Made by a program: the position numbers and the translations under genes
Shown here: positions 1-7,995 of the stretch, one piece after another
Position numbering within the stretch: position 1 is the first letter of the stretch
How the letters are laid out: every line of letters starts with the position of its first letter
Source: Deltaproteobacteria bacterium
GTDB lineage: Bacteria; Desulfobacterota; Binatia; Binatales; Binataceae
Length of the DNA: 9,696 nt
Reading direction: 5' to 3'
Assembly: GCA_021786815.1 (NCBI GenBank)
Contig: JAJYMR010000182.1
Span: 1-9,696, forward strand
The notes under the pieces: generated by a model
Databases searched by the model: none
What the model was told of the DNA's origin: nothing
The model's input: the letters and a program-made list of their open reading frames with translations, nothing else

Positions 1-1014
1 AATCTGGTAGTCATTGATGGAGGTTCCGGTGATTAGACTGACGCGTGTCGTCGGGTTTAGAAAATATGAGAAGTAGCCGAAGCCCTGACCCTGGTTGGTG
101 ACGTCGTGCTCTGGCGTAGGCGTCGGGGTGGGGGACTGCACTCCCAGCGCGTCTTGAAGGTAGTAACCGCTGAGATAGTAGCTCAGTTTCCCGTCGCATC
201 CGCCATACGTGAAGCTGGGCTGGATCGTGCCGCGCTGACCGCCGAAATATTGGACGTCGCCGCCCGGGTCGATGCATCCGTCCTTCGTGTGGATGTCCAC
301 TACGCCCTCATTGCGATAGCCGAACTGCGCGGGCATGAAATTGTCGATCACGCTGACGCTCTGGATGAAGTATGGGCTGAAGACCTGACCGAAGCTGCTT
401 ACGGCCGTGGGCACGAAAATTCCGTTAATCCGGTACTGGACGCCGCCGCCATTGAGGCCATGGATGTGGATCTGCCCCTGCCCCTGACCGTAGGCGTCCT
501 GACTCACGCCGGGCGCCTGGACCAGCACGTCATTGAGCGCGGTGTTGTCGCCTTGAGGGAGTTGGTGGATGTCCTTCTCGGTGAATCGGTAGACGGTGCT
601 TCCGGTTTCGGGCGAAAGCGAGTTGCGGGCCTCATTCATACGGGCGGCGATGGCTCGCGTACTCAGCGCCTCCTGCGACTCAAGTGCAATCGTGACCGGC
701 TTCGGATTTGCTGCTCCAACCGTGACAATCGCGGTTGCCGGTTTGAAGCCGTGCCGACGCGCTACGACTGCATACGTGCCTGCCGCAACCTTGCGGAACG
801 AAAACTTGCCCGCGGCGCCCGAGGTTACATGGGCGACCGTTGCGCCGGTGGCGGACTGAAGTTCAAGCTCGACCCCCGCAAGCGGACGCCCAAGATCATC
901 CTGGACCGCGCCGGCGATTGTCCGTTCGGCTGCGCTCGCATCCTGCCTGGCGGCACGGGCGGGCGTTACGGTGAACGCAATCGACAGAACGGCAGCGAGT
1001 ACCCAGAACCTCAT
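1..1014 (-). CDS. TonB-dependent outer-membrane receptor with N-terminal carboxypeptidase-regulatory-like domain (5' part; C-terminus beyond the left edge)
   Basis: Reading leftward from the ATG at 1014, the frame stays open for 338 codons to the window edge. Residues 1-22 form a signal peptide (MRFWVLAAVLSIAFTVTPARA, cleavage after ARA). Residues about 30-112 look like a carboxypeptidase-D regulatory-like beta-sandwich (GAVQDDLGRPLAGVELEL, then GKFSFRKVAAGTYAVVA). Residues about 140-245 look like a TonB plug, with FTEKDIHQLPQGDNTALNDV, QAPGV, HIHGLNGGGVQYRINGIFVP and VVDIHTKDG. The first barrel strands follow, with a PTPTPTP run near residue 300. Family knowledge: such receptors import siderophores, cobalamin, sugars or other ligands across the outer membrane using TonB-ExbBD energy. 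The ligand cannot be read here and no uptake partner is next to it. An ATG at 1019 in another frame stops at once, and a TGGGGA Shine-Dalgarno lies just before the chosen start. The barrel, most of the protein, is not visible. Class is well supported; substrate unknown. Confidence 0.93.
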   Translation of the reverse strand, partial: MRFWVLAAVLSIAFTVTPARAARQDASAAERTIAGAVQDDLGRPLAGVELELQSATGATVAHVTSGAAGKFSFRKVAAGTYAVVARRHGFKPATAIVTVGAANPKPVTIALESQEALSTRAIAARMNEARNSLSPETGSTVYRFTEKDIHQLPQGDNTALNDVLVQAPGVSQDAYGQGQGQIHIHGLNGGGVQYRINGIFVPTAVSSFGQVFSPYFIQSVSVIDNFMPAQFGYRNEGVVDIHTKDGCIDPGGDVQYFGGQRGTIQPSFTYGGCDGKLSYYLSGYYLQDALGVQSPTPTPTPEHDVTNQGQGFGYFSYFLNPTTRVSLITGTSINDYQI

Positions 1015-1114
1015 CGCATCCCCAGCGAGCCTTGAAGGCGCTCGCAGGCAGACAGCTAGCACAATCCGGTGATTTGTTCAGAAAAAGGAGGCGGGTGTAA
1101 TTTCCTGAATTTCG

Positions 1115-1129
1115 CGGGAAAATTTCCCG
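1115..1129. repeat. Perfect 7-bp dyad (CGGGAAA-A-TTTCCCG) in the receptor leader
   Basis: CGGGAAA at 1115-1121 is the exact reverse complement of TTTCCCG at 1123-1129, with one central A. It lies about 100 bp upstream of the receptor start codon, between the LuxR-type remnant and the receptor gene. Compact AT-centred dyads of this kind are typical of dimeric repressor sites, so an operator is possible. No regulator or second copy is visible, and chance cannot be excluded. Confidence 0.35.
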
Positions 1130-1167
1130 GCGCTTGCGCCCCAGCGAACTCGGTGGGATGGGCCTTT

Positions 1168-1363
1168 TTACTCTCCAACCGTATCGGCAAAACCCCGCTC
1201 GATCGTGAAGCGTACAAGTTGCCCCGTATGATGCAGGCAAAGCCTGTCCATTATCTGCGTGATGTTGCTGGCAACCGTCTTGGTAGCTCAGGCAGAGCGC
1301 GGCGACGACGCCGACGAGGTCGTTGCCGTCGTTGCCCTTGCCGATGCTCCAAAGCGCCAAAGC
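1168..1363 (-). pseudogene. Decayed LuxR/GerE-family helix-turn-helix domain (C-terminal remnant of a response-regulator-type gene)
   Basis: The 3' part (1287-1168) reads, after a TGA at 1290-1288, ATKTVASNITQIMDRL followed by CLHHTGQLVRFTIERGF, ending in a TAA. This is the recognition-helix and last-helix pattern of LuxR/GerE domains (KTV...I...KL.L....LVR.AI..G). The preceding helices appear in the neighbouring frame at 1363-1283: ALALWSIGKGND, then VVAALCLSY, which matches the usual LAL...GKSN.EIA..L.LS. One extra base near 1282 separates the two frames. A TAA at 1366-1364 closes the upstream frame. Extra residues between the helices come from a 9-bp tandem duplication and GTC-type repeats. 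No receiver domain or LTxRE start of the domain is present, so this is a dead fragment. In NarL/FixJ-type proteins this domain binds promoter DNA. The assignment rests on pattern recognition only, and chance resemblance is possible. Confidence 0.5.
1319..1336. repeat. Exact 9-bp tandem duplication (GTCGTTGCC x2)
   Basis: GTCGTTGCC at 1319-1327 is repeated directly at 1328-1336. On the minus strand it encodes GND twice inside the LuxR-type remnant, between the first two helices, where intact domains have no room for it. It looks like a replication-slippage event in a gene no longer under selection. Confidence 0.6.
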
Positions 1364-1378
1364 TTAAGAATCATCCAC

Positions 1379-1419
1379 AAAAGAGGAGAGTCAGTGTCGC
1401 GGCGGCGGCACTGACTCTC
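1379..1419 (-). terminator. Second terminator-like hairpin downstream of hup
   Basis: GAGAGTCAGTG (1386-1396) and CACTGACTCTC (1409-1419) form a perfect 11-bp stem around a 12-nt GC-rich loop. On the minus strand the stem is followed by CTCTTTTG, with four Ts at 1382-1379; the plus strand has no T tract after it. It would therefore stop leftward transcription that has passed hup and the nearer hairpin. The T run is short, so efficiency is uncertain. Confidence 0.5.
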
Positions 1420-1471
1420 GGGGACCTTTCACTGGACGCAAGACGGTTCGACGGACGGATTTTGGGCGCAT

Positions 1472-1513
1472 GAACAGAAAGCGCCGGCTCGGCGATAACG
1501 CACGAACCGGCGC
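1472..1513 (-). terminator. Rho-independent terminator of hup
   Basis: On the minus strand GCGCCGGTTCG (1513-1503) pairs with CGAGCCGGCGC (1491-1481), giving an 11-bp GC-rich stem with one G-U pair and an 11-nt loop. TTTCTGTTC (1480-1472) follows directly. It starts 30 nt after the hup stop codon and is the natural end of the lon-hup transcript. The T tract is interrupted, which weakens the call slightly. Confidence 0.65.
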
Positions 1514-1543
1514 GCAGGCGCCTCACAACGCCGACGCCGAGCT

Positions 1544-1864
1544 TCAGTTGCCGGCCGCTGAATTGCCGGGCTGAGAAGGCGGAGTAAGCCCCTCGTTCAG
1601 GGAATCTTTGAGTTGTTTGCCGGGCTTGAATTTCGCCGAACGGCTCGCGGCGATCTCGATCGTCTCACCGGTCTTGGGATTGCGCCCGGTGCGCGCCTGG
1701 CGGGTCGAGACCGAGAAGGTGCCGAAGCCCGAGATGTTGACGCGCTGCCCCTGCTTGAGCGCGGCGATGATGTCGTCGAGAACTATGTTTATTGCGCGCT
1801 CGGCTTCGGCTTTGTTCAGCGGAAGCTTGTTCGCGAGTCCCTCGATAAGTTCGGCCTTAGTCAT
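1544..1864 (-). CDS. hup: HU-type histone-like DNA-binding protein
   Basis: A small basic nucleoid protein that binds and bends DNA as a dimer, with little sequence specificity. The 106 residues show the family order: an N-terminal helical dimerisation region (MTKAELIEGLANKL to about residue 40), the NISGFGTFSV turn (43-52), and the beta-arm RTGRNPKTGE (58-67) with Pro63, the residue that intercalates into DNA. SRSAKFKPGKQLKDSLN (74-90) closes the core. The C-terminal strand (AKFKPGKQLKDS) resembles HU more than IHF. Residues 91-106 (EGLTPPSQPGNSAAGN) are a tail beyond the usual 90-residue core. An in-frame TGA sits two codons upstream of the ATG, so this is the first possible ATG start; the GGAGGAG ribosome-binding sequence is unusually far away (13 nt). 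It follows lon as in many proteobacteria. Confidence 0.95.
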   Translation of the reverse strand: MTKAELIEGLANKLPLNKAEAERAINIVLDDIIAALKQGQRVNISGFGTFSVSTRQARTGRNPKTGETIEIAASRSAKFKPGKQLKDSLNEGLTPPSQPGNSAAGN

Positions 1865-1874
1865 AAAGCGTCAG

Positions 1875-1905
1875 GTGCTCCTCCGCTCCACCGTGAGGAG
1901 CGCAC
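1875..1905 (-). promoter_or_regulatory. Possible leader hairpin covering the hup ribosome-binding site
   Basis: In the 92-nt lon-hup gap the minus-strand segment GTGC-gc-TCCTC (1905-1895) can pair with GAGGAGCAC (1883-1875): 9 bp with a 2-nt bulge and an 11-nt loop. The right arm includes most of the only good Shine-Dalgarno sequence for hup. Folding would hide it, so translation could respond to a bound protein, temperature or ribosomes finishing lon. This is inferred from complementarity only. Confidence 0.35.
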
Positions 1906-1956
1906 GCTTCGCCCGATGCTCCCGGCTCCGGTGCACTCCGCCTGAGGCGGGATTTT

Positions 1957-4416
<2,460 letters not shown>

Positions 4417-4431
4417 CTTGCGGATCCCGGT

Positions 4432-5668
<1,237 letters not shown>

Positions 5669-5682
<14 letters not shown>

Positions 5683-6295
5683 AATCTCTCCCACGCTTTA
5701 CTTCAGAGGGCCTTCGGCTAACGATTACCTCATCAATCAGCCCGTATTCAACCGCCTGCTCCGGCGACATGAAGAAGTCCCGGTCGGTATCCTTTTCGAT
5801 ACGCTTCAGGTTCTGCCCGGTATGCCTGACCAGGATGTTGTTGACCAGCTCACGCTGGCGCAGAATCTCACGTGCCTGAATGTCGAGGTCGGTGGCCTGA
5901 CCCTCCATTCCGCCGAGCGGCTGATGGATCATAATCCGCGAATGCGGCAACGCGTAGCGCCGGCCCTTGTGTCCGGCGGCGAGCAGCAGCGCCGCGGCAC
6001 TCGCGGCCTGTCCCATACAGAAGGTTGAAACTGGCGGTTTGATGAACTGCATCGTGTCGTAAATCGCGAGCCCCGCCGTGAGCGACCCTCCCGGCGAGTT
6101 CACGTAGAAACTGACCTCCTTTTCGGGATCTTCCGATTCCAGAAAGAGCAGTTGCGCGATGATGAGGTTGGCGACGTCGTCGTTGACGTCGGTGCCGAGA
6201 AAGACGATGCGGTCCTTGAGTAGCCGCGAATAAATGTCGTACGCGCGTTCTCCGCGGCCGGTTTGTTCGACGACGATCGGGACTTGGTTGCTCAT
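5669..6295 (-). CDS. clpP: ATP-dependent Clp protease proteolytic subunit ClpP
   Basis: A serine peptidase that forms two stacked heptameric rings and degrades substrates delivered by ClpX. The 208 residues are full length and contain the catalytic triad: S99 in MGQAASAAALL, H124 in MIHQP, and D173 in KDTDRDFF. The spacings (25 and 74 residues) match E. coli ClpP. Other hallmarks are SFYVNSPGGSLTAGLAIYD (62-80) and the EYGLIDEV ending. The protein begins directly with the mature-like N-terminus (VPIVVEQTGRGERAYDIYSRLL), with little or no propeptide. The ribosome-binding site is weak. The stop codon lies 14 nt inside clpX. A promoter-like sequence about 55 nt upstream suggests it heads a clpP-clpX-lon-hup unit that can be transcribed apart from tig. 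Confidence 0.98.
5683..5692 (-). promoter_or_regulatory. Ribosome-binding site of clpX (decides the start)
   Basis: GGGAGAG at 5692-5686 ends three bases before the ATG at 5682, with core GGAG five bases away. It overlaps the alternative GTG start at 5694, so a ribosome bound here would use the ATG. The site lies within the last codons of clpP, which couples the two genes. Confidence 0.75.
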
Positions 6296-6355
6296 AGAAC
6301 CGAGCCAGAGACGGCGTTTGGCGCCACTCCCAGCATGCGGCTTTGCCCTAAAAAA

Positions 6356-6384
6356 ATTTTAACGGTTTGGAAAAAACCGGGCAA
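6356..6384 (-). promoter_or_regulatory. Sigma70-type promoter for clpP(-clpX-lon-hup)
   Basis: On the minus strand TTGCCC (6384-6379, four of six consensus bases) and TAAAAT (6361-6356, five of six) are separated by exactly 17 bp. Predicted transcription starts near 6349, giving a leader of about 55 nt before clpP. No sigma32-like heat-shock pattern or CIRCE element was recognised. The spacer is almost entirely an inverted repeat, described separately. Confidence 0.6.
6363..6379. repeat. Inverted repeat CGGTTT-N5-AAACCG filling the clpP promoter spacer
   Basis: The two perfect 6-bp arms (6363-6368 and 6374-6379) occupy the spacer between the -35 and -10 elements and touch the last base of the -35. 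A protein bound here would block RNA polymerase. Alternatively, in RNA read through from tig, the hairpin followed shortly by seven Ts (6356-6350) could terminate transcription. Confidence 0.5.
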
Positions 6385-6391
6385 CATGGAA

Positions 6392-6419
6392 ACGCCCGCG
6401 GAAATTCCCCCACGGGCGT
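6392..6419 (-). terminator. Hairpin after tig (terminator or attenuator)
   Basis: On the minus strand ACGCCCGTGG (6419-6410) pairs with CCGCGGGCGT (6401-6392): 10 bp with one G-U pair and an 8-nt loop. It begins 8 nt after the tig stop codon. Only two or three Ts follow, so it may be a partial terminator or an mRNA 3' end stabiliser. Combined with the second hairpin and T tract 13 nt further on, it would reduce read-through from tig into clpP. Confidence 0.5.
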
Positions 6420-6427
6420 CCATCCTA

Positions 6428-7735
6428 TCATGCCGATGCGCTTTGCGCATCTTCCCTGGAGCGTTGCTTGGCTTTGTCCAGCAACGAGTCGAGCGTCTTT
6501 TCGCGCCGCATAGAACGCCTGAGCGCTTCGCGATTCTCTTCATGTGAATAAAAATCCGCAAGCCGGTCGCGGCCGCGCCCGCTCTGTCTCAAAATGAGGC
6601 CGATCCGTTCGGCGAGCTGCTCGTCGTCCACCTCGACCTGCTCCTGCTCGGACAGCGCGTCGAGAATCAGGGTATTGCGGGCGCGCTTGTCGGCGCGGGT
6701 GCGGAATTCCTCGGCGCTGGCTCGCACCTGCTCGGCCACCTGTTCCTCGGAAAGGCCGCCAGCGCGAAGCGTCGCCGCCAGTTCCGCCTCCATTCCGCGC
6801 TGCTCCCGCGCCACCATCGATTCCGGCACTTCGACGGGGTTGTGCTCGACGATGAGGTCGAGCAGGCCCTGGCGCGCCCGGCTATCGGCCTCGGCACGGG
6901 CCTGCGCGAGCAGGCCTTCGCGCGCCCGATCGCGCAGTTCGGCGAGATTCTGGCAATCGCCTTGATCCTTGGCGAACTCGTCGTCGAGCGGAGGCAGCCG
7001 GCGCTCGTAGATTTCCTTGACCGCCGCGCGCCATTCCACGGTCTTGCCGGCGAGGTCCTTGTCGTCGTACTCGGACGGATAGCTTCGGGTCGAGCGCACC
7101 TCGCGGTCCAACTCAGCGCCGGTAAGCACCTCGTCGATACCATGGGCGAGCGAGCGTTTCGAAACCTCGAGCAGGCGGTTTTCGGCCTTGCCCTCCATCA
7201 GCGACTTTTCGCCCTCGAAGGCCTCGACCGTGGCGAGCACCACGTCGCCCTCCTGGACGACGGTGCGACCCTCGACCTTTTTGAGCGTCGCCTGGCGCTC
7301 GCGCAGGCGCTCGAGCGCGTCGTCGACGTCCTTGTCGCTTACCTCGACGGTCTCCTCGGGCATCTTCAGCCCTTCGTAATCCTTGACGACCAGCTCGGGC
7401 CTGACGTCAAAAACCGCGCTGAATTTCAGCGTTCGAGGCAGCTCGGTCTCTTCGGTGACGATCTCCGGCTCGACCACGGGCTTGAGCGCGTTCTCGTCGA
7501 GCGCCTTTTCGGTGTACTCCTTGACGAGGCGCTGGATAACGTCGCTGCGGACCTGGTCGCCGAAGAACCGCTCCAGCAGGTTTCGCGGCGCGTGCCCGGG
7601 GCGAAAACCCTTCAGAACCACGCCGCGGCGAAGCTCGTTGTAGGCCCGGTCGAGTTCGCGCTTGATTTCGTCAGGCTCGACCTCGATGGTGATTTTGCGT
7701 CCGAGTGCGGAAGTGCTCTCTATATTTACGTTCAT
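6428..7735 (-). CDS. tig: Trigger factor (ribosome-associated chaperone and peptidyl-prolyl isomerase)
   Basis: Binds at the ribosome exit tunnel and shields nascent chains. The 435 residues (E. coli: 432) show the three-part fold. The N-terminal ribosome-binding domain (1-~115) has the signature GFRPGHAP at 43-50, matching GFRxGKxP with His in place of the usual Lys. The FKBP-type isomerase domain is at about 158-243, from QEGDVV to the SYPSEYDDKDLAGKTVEW segment. The helical chaperone domain (about 250-420) begins RRLPPLDDEFAKD and is rich in Arg, Ala and Glu. An in-frame TAA shortly upstream (in ATG-TTT-ATC-TCT-TAA) fixes the ATG at 7735; its ribosome-binding site is weak. It is the first gene of the tig-clpP-clpX-lon-hup block and is divergent from hppA. 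I could not recognise its own promoter. Confidence 0.97.
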   Translation of the reverse strand: MNVNIESTSALGRKITIEVEPDEIKRELDRAYNELRRGVVLKGFRPGHAPRNLLERFFGDQVRSDVIQRLVKEYTEKALDENALKPVVEPEIVTEETELPRTLKFSAVFDVRPELVVKDYEGLKMPEETVEVSDKDVDDALERLRERQATLKKVEGRTVVQEGDVVLATVEAFEGEKSLMEGKAENRLLEVSKRSLAHGIDEVLTGAELDREVRSTRSYPSEYDDKDLAGKTVEWRAAVKEIYERRLPPLDDEFAKDQGDCQNLAELRDRAREGLLAQARAEADSRARQGLLDLIVEHNPVEVPESMVAREQRGMEAELAATLRAGGLSEEQVAEQVRASAEEFRTRADKRARNTLILDALSEQEQVEVDDEQLAERIGLILRQSGRGRDRLADFYSHEENREALRRSMRREKTLDSLLDKAKQRSREDAQSASA

Positions 7736-7848
7736 AGGATTCGGTCTTAAGAGATAAACATACGGGCGCTTGCCGGATCAACGCCGCAGGCGTCGGGCGA
7801 GCGATATTTATTGATGAGGGCGGCAGGGGCGGTTTCGCCAAACCTTGC

Positions 7849-7877
7849 TTCTTATGGGCCGCCGCAATTGCTAGACT
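7849..7877 (+). promoter_or_regulatory. Weak candidate promoter for hppA
   Basis: TTCTTA (7849-7854, three of six -35 consensus bases) and TAGACT (7872-7877, four of six -10 bases) are 17 bp apart. The -10 is preceded by TGC, an extended -10 feature. It would leave a leader of about 110 nt before hppA. The match is modest, and this region must also hold the divergent tig promoter. Confidence 0.25.
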
Positions 7878-7995
7878 TCACAATCAAGAAACCTTAGACT
7901 GCGTGAGTTAATCTTTGGGGCTTGGATTGGCCTGTGGCCCATGCTAACAGCCGCCGCCGAGACCCGAAATCCCGAATCTCGGAGAGCGAGCGTAA

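Larger units (their letters stand above)
1015..1543. other. Intergenic stretch without an intact gene, between the receptor gene and hup
   Basis: These 529 bases hold no convincing intact gene. From right to left they contain two terminator-like hairpins downstream of hup, a broken LuxR-type DNA-binding-domain remnant, and the leader of the receptor gene with a short perfect dyad. No convincing sigma70 promoter for the receptor was recognised. No cobalamin riboswitch or tRNA was recognised either. Confidence 0.7.

Noticed and set aside
106..1035. 309-codon open frame on the plus strand at the left end
   Set aside because: It is antisense to the TonB-dependent receptor, whose minus-strand frame has a signal peptide and plug motifs. 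The plus-strand product shows no recognisable domain.
1280..1340. tRNA-like D-arm (GGTAGCTCAGGCAGAGC) on the plus strand
   Set aside because: The D-loop is too short, and no acceptor stem, anticodon arm or TTC T-loop can be placed around it. The same bases are explained by the LuxR-type remnant.
1069..1473. 134-codon plus-strand open frame in the intergenic stretch
   Set aside because: The product has an Arg-rich middle with no family resemblance. It runs across the LuxR-type remnant and the terminator hairpin, and has no convincing promoter.
5683..5694. GTG start for clpX, four codons upstream of the ATG
   Set aside because: The Shine-Dalgarno sequence lies between the GTG and the ATG, so initiation should use the ATG.
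7736..7995. tig promoter in the divergent gap
   Set aside because: Several TTG- and TA-rich hexamers occur on the minus strand, but none had both acceptable matches and 16-18 bp spacing, so no site is called.
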